A DNA stretch of 38,674 nucleotides from Acidobacteriota bacterium (GTDB lineage Bacteria; Acidobacteriota; Terriglobia; Terriglobales; Acidobacteriaceae), in the NCBI GenBank assembly GCA_021778315.1, contig JAJYCQ010000016.1, forward strand, positions 1-38,674, given 5' to 3'. A program made the position numbers and the translations under genes. The notes beneath the pieces were generated by a model. The model was not told where the DNA came from. It saw nothing but the letters and a program-made list of their open reading frames with translations, and did not search any database. Positions 1 to 8,200 of the stretch are shown here, piece by piece (within the stretch, counting starts at the first letter, position 1; the number at the start of each line of letters is the position of its first letter).

Positions 1-791
1 GTGACCTGCAGGGAGGCGGCGAGATTGACGGCGGTGGAGAGGATTCCTGCGGTGTCGCAGGTTTCGAGGTTGCCGGAGGGGGCGGAGGGGAAGATGCAGG
101 CGAGGCAAGCGGAGGGCACAGAGGGCGGGGGAGCGTCGGCCCACATCTCAGAAGCGAGATGTGGGGCACCCGGCTCAGGGTAGGGATTAGGGATTAGGGA
201 ACAGGGATTAGAAAAGCCCGCAGGGAGGATGTTCATGGTGGCGGCGTAGGCACCTACGGCGGCGGCGTAGATCCAGGGGCGGTGGTCGCGGACGCAGAGG
301 TCGTTGAGGAGGTAGCGGGTTTCGAAGTTGTCGGTGCAGTCGAGGATGATGTCGGCGGAGGCGAGGAGGTCGGCGGCGTTCTGGGGGACGAGGTCGGCGA
401 TGTGGGCGGTGACGCGGACGGAGGAGTTGATGCGGGCGAGGTGGAGGCGGGCGGCTTCGGCTTTGGGGAGGGAGGAGCGGGCGTCGTCTTCGTCGAAGAG
501 CATCTGGCGCTGGAGGTTGGAGGGCTCGACGAAGTCGCGGTCGATGAGGGTGAGGTGGCCGACACCGGCGCGGGCGAGGAGGCTGGCGGTGGCGGCTCCG
601 GTGGCGCCGACTCCGACGACGGCGACGTGGGCTCGGGCGAGGAGTTGCTGGCCGGCTTCGCCGATGCCGGGGAAGAGGACCTGGCGGGAGTAGCGGTCGC
701 GGTCGGAGATGGGGATGGGGATGGGTGCGGCGGCGTTGGGTTCGTCGTTGGTGTTGGGGGTGGAGGCGTTGTTGGGTGCAAACGCGGGCAT
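1..791 (-). CDS. MoeB/ThiF/HesA-family E1-like adenylyltransferase, C-terminus beyond the window edge
   Basis: This family adenylates the C-terminal Gly-Gly of a small sulfur-carrier protein (MoaD or ThiS) in molybdopterin or thiamine synthesis. The reading frame is open from ATG 791 to the left edge (263 residues visible). It shows the start motif RYSRQVLFPGIG (about residues 33-44), a GxGxxG nucleotide loop (GVGATGA, 60-66), LIDRD (82-86), SNLQRQ (91-96) and DCTDNFETRYLLND (151-164), all typical of the family. A CLAC pair at 229-232 is the first half of the usual zinc site, and TCDTAGIL (244-251) matches the crossover region. The second CxxC lies outside the window. Residues about 192-226 are a proline-rich insert encoded by repeat DNA (see the two repeats). 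A TATACT hexamer 8 bases before the ATG, with no Shine-Dalgarno sequence, would fit a leaderless transcript. MoeB and ThiF cannot be separated here. Confidence 0.85.
   Translation of the reverse strand, partial: MPAFAPNNASTPNTNDEPNAAAPIPIPISDRDRYSRQVLFPGIGEAGQQLLARAHVAVVGVGATGAATASLLARAGVGHLTLIDRDFVEPSNLQRQMLFDEDDARSSLPKAEAARLHLARINSSVRVTAHIADLVPQNAADLLASADIILDCTDNFETRYLLNDLCVRDHRPWIYAAAVGAYAATMNILPAGFSNPCSLIPNPYPEPGAPHLASEMWADAPPPSVPSACLACIFPSAPSGNLETCDTAGILSTAVNLAASLQV
140..165. repeat. REP-like palindrome inside the moeB/thiF-like gene
   Basis: A perfect 10-base inverted repeat, CCCACATCTC (140-149) and GAGATGTGGG (156-165), is separated by AGAAGC. Short palindromes like this are normally intergenic, but here the element is read through in frame by the minus-strand adenylyltransferase gene as part of a proline-rich insert. 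No second copy was found in this window. Confidence 0.6.
181..211. repeat. Tandem TAGGGAT heptamers next to the palindrome
   Basis: Two exact TAGGGAT units (181-194) are followed by TAGGGA and by a further AGGGATTAG after two bases. They lie 15 bases from the palindrome at 140-165 and are translated on the minus strand as a Leu-Ile-Pro-Asn-Pro type stretch. The two repeats together look like one inserted intergenic element. Confidence 0.5.
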
Positions 792-878
792 GAGTGGAAG
801 TATACGGGGGAGGGCGGGGAATCTGGAGGGGGTCGGGAAGGAGCGGCGAACCCGCGAGTGGAGGAGTGCATCTGTAAA

Positions 879-3800
879 ATGAGACGTGGACGCGATAGAG
901 CAGAGGGCTTGGCTGAATGGCGCTGCGAGGATGCCCGCGATGCGGGGAGATCGATTGAAGAGAGATTGCGGCTTTCGAATTTGAAGCTTGAGAGGAAAGC
1001 GGCGTTGGCGCGGAGCGAGAGGCTGAGCGAGCGCGAGAAGAATCGTCTCCCCGCGCGCTTGCTGGAGGCTGGCGGAGTTGCGCGCGGGTGGGGGCGGGGA
1101 GTTGCTCTGCTGGTGGGGTTGTGGTGCGCGGTGGGGACGGCGTGCGCGCAGAATGCGACAGGGGCGGAGTTGCTGCGAGGAGGGACGGCGGCGATGGGGC
1201 CGAAGGCGCAGGTGGCCCAGACGTTGGTGACGAATGCTCTGCCGGCGCTGGGGGATACGGTGTGGTCGAAGGCGGGGACGCTGGTGGTGGCGGTGAAGTT
1301 TGCGGGGGTGTCGTTTGGGGCGCATGACGCGATCTTTTCGGAGCTGGAGCAGAAGGCGGGAGAGCCGCTGGATCCTCACAAGGTGAGGGCGGATGTGCGG
1401 CGGCTGTTTGCTACGGGGAGGTACCGGAATATCAGCGTGGAAGCGCAGGCTGCGGCGGGTGGGATGACGCTAGTGTTTGCGGGCGAGCCAAGGTACTTTG
1501 TGGGGCGGGTGACGGTGCTTGGGGTGAAGCAGGAGTGGCTGACGTCGCTGCTGGAGTTTGCTACGCGGATGGACCCGGGGGTGGCGTATACGGATGGGGC
1601 GATATCGACGGCGGTGGAGGCGGTGAAGGAGTCGCTGGCGGAGAATGGATATTTTGTTCCGACGGTGGCGGAGACGACGAGCATCGATGCGGTGGGGCAC
1701 CAGGTGAATGCGACGTTCACGGTGAGCGTGGGGCCGCAGGCGAGGATTGGCAAGGTGGTGGTGGGAGGGCCTGATCCGGGGATCAATGTGGAGACGTTCC
1801 GGGATAAGGCACGGATGGATTGCGGATGGCTGACGACGGGATTTCATTCTCTGGTGGGGAAGACGTGCATTGAGAAAGTGACGCGGGAGACGACCAGCAA
1901 TGCTTTGTCGGGGGTGAGGTCTTACTACCAGAAGGAAGACCGGCTGGAGGGAACGATCAGTCTGCAGCAGTCGACGTATGCCGTGCCCCGGAAGCAGGTG
2001 GATTATGACTTTTCGGCGAACCAGGGGCCGGTGGTGCAGGTGGTGGTGAATGGGACGAAGCTGTCGAAGAGCCGCACGAAACTGCTGGTTCCGGTGTATG
2101 AAGAGGGAGCGGTGGACAACGACCTGCTGAATGAAGGGGCGTTCAATATCAAGGATTATCTGCAGCAGAAGGGGTACTTCGACGTAACGGACAAGGTGGA
2201 GTTGAAGGGGCAGGGGACGGGCCATGTGGAGGTCCTGTACACGGTGGTGACGGGAATGCCGCATAGAGTGACGGCGGTGAATCTGGTGGGGAACAAGTAC
2301 TTTGACCGGAGCACGCTGGAGGACCTGCTGCGGGTGAAGAAGGCGGACGCGTACCAGCGGAGTGGACGGTATAGCGCGCAACTGGTGGAGGCGGATGTGA
2401 ACTCGATTGAGTCGATCTACCGGTCGAATGGGTTCAGCCAGGTGAAGGTGACTCCGACGGTGACGGACACGGACAACTCGCCGAGCGGGTCGCGGCTGAA
2501 GCGGGCGCGGATCCAGGTGACGTTCACGATCGATGAAGGGAGGCAGCAGAAGTTTGGCAACGTGCAGTTGGTGGGCGTGGCGGCTGACAGGGAAAAGGCG
2601 GTACGGGCGCTGCTGAGCTCGCAGACGGGACAACCGTTTTCGTTGATTACGCTGTCGAGCGATCGCGATGCGATTCTGAGTTATTACCTGGCGCATGGAT
2701 TCGATCATGCGCGGATTGAGATTGGGCAGGGCGTGTCGGAGGAAGATGCGACGCGGACGGACGTGGCGCTACGGGTGACGGAAGGGCAGCAGGTGTTTAT
2801 CGATCAAGTGCTGCTGTCAGGGATTGTGCATACGAGGCCGAAGGTGGTGGATAGCCAGATCATGGTGCATGCGGGCGATCCGCTGGACCAGTCGGCGCTG
2901 CTGCAGACGCAGAGGAACCTGTACAACCTGGCGCTGTTCAGCGAGGTGAATGCGGCGGTGCAGGACCCGATGGGCAATGCTCCGGACAAGAATGTGCTGG
3001 TGCAGTTGACGGAGGCGAAGCGGTGGGATGTGACGTATGGGTTTGGGTTCGAAGCGCAGACGGGGACTCCGGGCATTACGACGGGGCAGTCGAGGGGAAC
3101 GACGGCGGCGCAGAATGGGCAGGCGGGCGTGAGCCCGAGAGTGTCGCTGGATGTGGCGAGGATTAATCTTCGCGGGACGCAGGACTCGCTGACGCTGCAC
3201 TCGTCGTATGGCTTGCTGGAAGAGGTGGCGACGCTGAGCTTCAATGTTCCGCAGTTGTTTGGGAATCGGAATTTTACGGGGGCGATTTCGGGGGGGTATT
3301 CGAATGTGCAGGACATTACGACGTTTGCGTCGTCGACGCTACAGGGGGATGTGCGGATCACGCAGAAGGTGAAGCGCGCGGACACATTTATTTATGACTT
3401 TGAGTACCGGAGGGTGTCGGTAAATCCGGCGTCGGTGGAGATTACGCCGAACCTGATTCCGCAGTTGTCGGAGCCGGTGATTGTGGGAGGGCCGCAGATT
3501 ACGTACTTCCATGACACGCGCGATCCGAGCCCGCTGAATGCGGGGAAGGGGCAGTATTTTTCGCTGCAGGAGTTTGTGGCGACGTCGAAGTTTGGATCGG
3601 GGACGGACTTCAACAAGGTGGATATTTCGCAGTCGACGTACTACACGTTTGGGAAGCGGAAGTATGTGTTTGCGAGGAACCTTCGGGTGGGATTTGAGAA
3701 GGCGTGGGGGCCGAATCCGAATGCGTATAACGCGGGGAATCAGATTGGGGTGGCGTCGACGGCGTGCTCGGGGACGCTGCTGGAGACGAACCCGACGTGT

Positions 3801-4379
3801 AACGCGGTGCCGCTGCCGGAGCGGTTGTATGCGGGTGGTGCGGAGTCGCATCGAGGGTTCGGGATTAACAATGCGGGGCCGCGGGATTTGACGACGGGGT
3901 TCCCGGTGGGAGGGTCGGCGGTGGTGGTGAATACGCTGGAGCTGCGGATGCCTCCGCCGACGCTGCCGCTGGTGGGAGACAGTGTTTCGTTTGTGCTGTT
4001 TCATGACATGGGGAACGCGTTTGAGTATCCGGGAGACATGTTCAAGAGCATTAAGAATTTTCAGCAGCCGAATATCTCTGCGTGCCAGAACCTGAAGATT
4101 CCGGCGGGGACTCCGGGGACGACTCCGGCGCAGCAGCAATCGAATGCGGTGGGGACGTGCAGCTTCAATTACTATTCGCATGCGCTGGGGATCGGGATAC
4201 GGTATGGAACTCCGGTGGGGCCGATACGGCTGGACTTCAGCTACAACCTGAATCCTCCGATTTATCCGGTGTTCAATGACTATAGTGGGCAGGCGTCGAA
4301 CTTCTATGTGGGCGGGCCTCCGTATGTAGGCGTGTCGAACCACTTCAATTTCTTTTTCAGTATTGGGCAGAGCTTCTAG
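879..4379 (+). CDS. Omp85-superfamily outer-membrane assembly protein (BamA/TamA-like) with about seven POTRA domains
   Basis: This protein should insert or export beta-barrel proteins at the outer membrane. A hydrophobic segment ending VGTACAQ marks a signal peptide. I can divide the periplasmic part into seven POTRA-like units, starting near residues 132 (LVVAVKFAGVSF), 205 (YFVGRVTVLGV), 285 (ARIGKVVVGGP), 386 (VVQVVVNG), 461 (HRVTAVNLVGNKYFD), 556 (KFGNVQLVGV) and 637 (VFIDQVLLSGI). The barrel starts near residue 720 and contains YFHDTRDPSPLNAGKG and the lid motif region AGGAESHRGFG. The protein ends in Phe, as Omp85 barrels do. BamA usually has five POTRAs and TamA three. The frame is open far upstream, but that part overlaps the antisense gene. 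ATG 879 is the first plausible start, and TTG 1005 behind AGAGGAAAG is an alternative that puts the signal peptide nearer the N-terminus. It is followed after 3 bases by the SurA-like gene and then by tamB. Confidence 0.88.
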   Translation: MRRGRDRAEGLAEWRCEDARDAGRSIEERLRLSNLKLERKAALARSERLSEREKNRLPARLLEAGGVARGWGRGVALLVGLWCAVGTACAQNATGAELLRGGTAAMGPKAQVAQTLVTNALPALGDTVWSKAGTLVVAVKFAGVSFGAHDAIFSELEQKAGEPLDPHKVRADVRRLFATGRYRNISVEAQAAAGGMTLVFAGEPRYFVGRVTVLGVKQEWLTSLLEFATRMDPGVAYTDGAISTAVEAVKESLAENGYFVPTVAETTSIDAVGHQVNATFTVSVGPQARIGKVVVGGPDPGINVETFRDKARMDCGWLTTGFHSLVGKTCIEKVTRETTSNALSGVRSYYQKEDRLEGTISLQQSTYAVPRKQVDYDFSANQGPVVQVVVNGTKLSKSRTKLLVPVYEEGAVDNDLLNEGAFNIKDYLQQKGYFDVTDKVELKGQGTGHVEVLYTVVTGMPHRVTAVNLVGNKYFDRSTLEDLLRVKKADAYQRSGRYSAQLVEADVNSIESIYRSNGFSQVKVTPTVTDTDNSPSGSRLKRARIQVTFTIDEGRQQKFGNVQLVGVAADREKAVRALLSSQTGQPFSLITLSSDRDAILSYYLAHGFDHARIEIGQGVSEEDATRTDVALRVTEGQQVFIDQVLLSGIVHTRPKVVDSQIMVHAGDPLDQSALLQTQRNLYNLALFSEVNAAVQDPMGNAPDKNVLVQLTEAKRWDVTYGFGFEAQTGTPGITTGQSRGTTAAQNGQAGVSPRVSLDVARINLRGTQDSLTLHSSYGLLEEVATLSFNVPQLFGNRNFTGAISGGYSNVQDITTFASSTLQGDVRITQKVKRADTFIYDFEYRRVSVNPASVEITPNLIPQLSEPVIVGGPQITYFHDTRDPSPLNAGKGQYFSLQEFVATSKFGSGTDFNKVDISQSTYYTFGKRKYVFARNLRVGFEKAWGPNPNAYNAGNQIGVASTACSGTLLETNPTCNAVPLPERLYAGGAESHRGFGINNAGPRDLTTGFPVGGSAVVVNTLELRMPPPTLPLVGDSVSFVLFHDMGNAFEYPGDMFKSIKNFQQPNISACQNLKIPAGTPGTTPAQQQSNAVGTCSFNYYSHALGIGIRYGTPVGPIRLDFSYNLNPPIYPVFNDYSGQASNFYVGGPPYVGVSNHFNFFFSIGQSF

Positions 4380-4382
4380 GCG

Positions 4383-5261
4383 ATGATGGGACTCGAGAGA
4401 CAACACGGAGCGATGCGGAGAGTGAGCGACTCGGGGCCGTTGCTGCTGGTGTTGTCGCTGGGCGTGTTGATGGTGGGAATGGCGGGGGCGCAGAGTACGA
4501 CACCGAAGCCGGTGGCACCTTCGACGGCGGCGGCTCCTCCGGTTCCTGCGATGACGTCTGCGTCGCCATCGTCGTCGGCGAAGTCGGCTGCGGCGGCAAC
4601 GACGATTGTGCCACCTTCGCTGCCGGGGATGCCGAAGGTGGAGGGAACGCAGATCGATCGCGTGGTGGCGATTGTGAATGGAGAGTTGATCCTGGATAGC
4701 GATGTGGACCAGGAGCGGAGGTTCGCGGCGCTGCTTCCGTATGGAGAAGCGAGCGGGGTGTATGACCGCGATGCGGCGGTGACGAGGCTGATTAATCGCA
4801 CGCTGATTCTGCAGCAGTCGCGGCTGCAGCCGGGCGATGAGGTGAGCATGGAGTCGGCAGCGAAGGATCTGGATTCGGTGCGGAAGTCGCTGCCGAAGTG
4901 CAAGGAATATCACTGCGAGACGAAGGCGGGGTGGGATCGGTTTCTGGCGACGGAGGGGTTCACTGAAGAGAGCCTGACGAAGTTGTGGCGGGAGCGGATG
5001 GAGGTGCTGGGGTTCATCGAGCTTCGCTTTCGGATGGGCGTGAAGATTTCGCAGCAGGAGATTGCGACGTACTACGAGAAGACGATGCTTCCGCAGTACA
5101 CGGCGCAGCATGTGGCGGCTCCTCCGATGCAGGCGATTGCGAGCCGGATCCAGGAGGTGCTGCTGCAACAACAGGTGTCGAGCCTGCTGGGCGACTGGCT
5201 GGAGAGTTTGCGCGCACAGGGAAGCGTGGTGGTGCTGCACCCGGAAGAGGGGGCGCCATGA
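4383..5261 (+). CDS. SurA-like periplasmic chaperone lacking a PPIase domain
   Basis: The 292-residue product has a signal peptide (hydrophobic run ending VGMAGAQ) and a long Ala/Pro/Ser-rich linker. A SurA N-terminal type domain follows, beginning VDRVVAIVNGE-like (IDRVVAIVNGELILDSDVD), with the helices AVTRLINRTLILQQ and TEESLTKLWRERMEVLGFIE. In SurA a parvulin domain comes after this, but here a short loop leads directly to a closing helix and strand (QQQVSSLLGDWLESLRAQG, then SVVVL). No rotamase motif is visible, so it probably acts as a chaperone only. Delivering unfolded outer-membrane proteins to the Omp85 protein encoded just upstream is inference from the operon. ATG 4383 and ATG 4413 are both possible; the second has GGAG only two bases away. 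Its stop overlaps the tamB start as ATGA. Confidence 0.75.
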   Translation: MMGLERQHGAMRRVSDSGPLLLVLSLGVLMVGMAGAQSTTPKPVAPSTAAAPPVPAMTSASPSSSAKSAAAATTIVPPSLPGMPKVEGTQIDRVVAIVNGELILDSDVDQERRFAALLPYGEASGVYDRDAAVTRLINRTLILQQSRLQPGDEVSMESAAKDLDSVRKSLPKCKEYHCETKAGWDRFLATEGFTEESLTKLWRERMEVLGFIELRFRMGVKISQQEIATYYEKTMLPQYTAQHVAAPPMQAIASRIQEVLLQQQVSSLLGDWLESLRAQGSVVVLHPEEGAP

Positions 5262-8200
5262 GCGAGGAGAGGAAGACGCCGGGCTCGCCGGAGGTGGTGA
5301 AGACGCGGGAGGATGCGAAGGGTCCGGGGGCGACAAAGCCGTCGCGGAGTGGATGGCGCGTGGTGGCGTGGATGGTTGCGGCGGCTGTGGTGGGGATGCT
5401 GCTGCTGACGGTGGGGGCTTCGTGGTATGCGACGACGGCGGACTTTCAGCGGCGGGTGGGAGGCGAGGTGGTGAGCGTGCTGGAGAACGCTACGGGTGGA
5501 CGCGTGGAGTTGCGACACCTGACGTTCAACCCGTGGCGCCTGGCGATTGAGGTGGATGGACTGGTGATCCATGGGACCGAGGCGAAGGGAGAGATGCCGT
5601 ATCTGTCGGCGACGAAGATTCTGCTTCGGCTGCATTTGAATATGGTGCTGACGCATATACGGGGGCTGGGGCCGCAGTCGCGGATCAGCCTGCGTTGGCT
5701 GCGGGTGGAGCAGCCGCGGATTCATCTGATTGTGGACAAGGATGGGAAGACGAACCAGCCGACTCCGAAGCATCCGAGCACGAGTAGCACTCCGCTTCAA
5801 GACACGCTGCTGGATCTGCAGGCGCGGAGAGTGGAGATGGTGGATGGGCTGGCGGTGCTGAATGAGAGGGCGATCCCGTTTAATTTGACGGCGAGTGAGC
5901 TGAATGTGCAGGTGGGGTATCTGAAGAAGACGGACCGGTATGGAGCGACGGTGGACCTGGCGAATCTTCGCACGAAGATTAATGCGCAGCCAGAGGTTCA
6001 GTCGAAGCTGCACCTGACGGCGGAGTTGGGACGGGATGTGCTGACGCTGCAGCGGCTGGATTTCTGGAGTGGGTCGCAGGGAGCTACGGGCGGGGCAGTG
6101 ACACATCTGGTGATGACGGCGGAGATGCAACATTTTGCGCGGCCGGAGTGGCAGACAGTGGTGTCGGGTAATGTGGAGCTGAGGCAGCTGGGGTACCTGA
6201 CGGATACGGATGGGCTGGATGCGGGGACGATGGATTTGAGTCTGCGTGGGCACAACTGCAACGCGACGCAGCCCGTGGCTCCGAAGCATCCTCACTTCTG
6301 GCAGAGGCATGGCAATGCGGGCGCGGCTCCGGCGACGAAGGTGGTGCTTCCTGATCCGGAGTGCACGGACGGGTATCTGTTTGTGGGATCAATGAAGGTT
6401 CATAAGGGGGCGTATCACAACCCGTTTGTACGGGTGGAGGGTGTGGACGGCGCAGCGCAGTTGCATGTGACTCCGATGGTGGTGCTGCTGACCGAGATGA
6501 GCGGGTATGTTCCGGGCGGTGGAGGGGCGAAGGGCGAGCTGAGGATCGTGAATGGGCTGCCGGGGTCGGGGAGCGTGGTGAGTGCTGCGGGCGCTGCTAC
6601 AGCGAAGCCGGAGACGGCGCCGAAGACGAAGCCAGCGGGGAAGGCGTTGCCGGCGGAGTTTCCTCATTCGTATCTGACGGTGATGATCGATCATCTACCG
6701 CTGCGATCGATTCTGGATAGTACGACGGCTCCGAGTTTTGGGGACCTGGGGTTCGATACGGCACTGACGGGACCGACGACGGTGGAGTGGAATGGGCCGC
6801 TGGAGACGGTGGCGGATACGGTGCAGGTGGAGTCGTCGCTGACGCTGACTCCGACGGGAGTGCAACGGCGGGGAGCGCTGGGGAATGTTCCGGTGACGGG
6901 GGAGATTACGGCGCACTATGACGGGCGGGCAGAGGTGGTGCATGTGGCGCACATGCTGTTCCAGTCGCCGCAGAGTTCGTTGACGGGGAGTGGATTGCTG
7001 GGCGTGAACATTGGCGATCCTCTGACGGTGTTGCAGATCAATCTGCAGACGCGGGACCTGGGCGAGTTTAATCAGCTGTTGACGACGCTGGACTTTGAGG
7101 CGTTCGGGAAAAAGGGGAGAGCGGCGATTCCGCTGTCGCTGCATGGGTCGATGGACTTTGCGGGAACGGCGAGCGGGCCGATCCTGGACCTGGATGCGAA
7201 GGGGCGGCTGGTGGCGAATGATCTGGGGCTGCAGCTGGGAACGCTGGCGGATGCGCAGATCGATTCGGTGGTGGGAGAGGGAGAGTATTCGCCGAACGAG
7301 GGGCTGCTGATGGCGTCGTCGACGATCAAGCGAGGGACGGCGGTGATGCATGTGACGGGGACGTTCCGGCCCCGGCGCGCGATGGTGCATGGGGTGGTGC
7401 AGTATCCGTGGGATGGACACCTGGCGGTGGACGCGTCGGTGAAGTTGGAGAATGCGCAGGCGGCGGACCTGATGGAGATTGCGGGGCAGCAGCAGAAGAT
7501 TCCGGTGACGGGAACGGTGAACCTGGACGCGCATGCAACTGGGACGGTGGACAACCTGGATGGCACGGGGACGGTGACTCTGACCGATGGGGTGGCGTAT
7601 GGAGAGAAGTATCAGAAGATTGCGGTGGATGTTGCGGCGCAGGGACAGCAGTTGAATGCGACGCGGATGGAGGTGGTGGCGCATGGGCTTTCGGTTGCGG
7701 GCAGCGGGGGATACAACCTCAGCAGCAAGCAGTTGAGTGGAGAGATCAGCGGGAATAATCTGCTGCTATCGAAGTTCGATACGATTCATGCGGCGCGGCC
7801 GGATGTGGATGGATTGCTCTCGTTTACGGCGAAGGCGAATGGGACGCTGGAGAAGCCGGATCTGCATGCGAAGGCTTCGCTGACGAAGATTATGCTGCAG
7901 GGCAAGCCGCTGGGTGAGTTGAATGCGACGGCGAATAGCGCGGGCAGCGAGCTGTCGTACGAGGTGCGCTCGCAGCTGGTGGGAGCGCAGGTGGAGGCGA
8001 GTGGGCGGACGTCGCTGACGGGCGACTTTGAGACGCAGGCGAAGCTGACGGTGGGAGGGCTGGATGTTGCAAACGTGATTGCGCTGATGGCTCCGGATAC
8101 GTTGAAGGGGAGCTCGACGATTGCGGGAACGATCAACGTGACGGGGCCGGCGGCGAAGCCGAAGATGCTATCGGGGACGGCGACGTTTAATGAGTTTGAT

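Noticed and set aside
282..878. Upstream extension of the Omp85 reading frame
   Set aside because: It is composed of Gly/Val/Asp/Glu-rich sequence that is the antisense shadow of the adenylyltransferase gene, which has clear family motifs on the other strand.
1470..6310. Long Arg/His/Leu-rich minus-strand open frames (e.g. 1470-2708, 3339-5336, 5072-6310)
   Set aside because: They are opposite well-supported genes and their composition is the typical shadow of G-rich codons. No motif or ribosome-binding site supports them.
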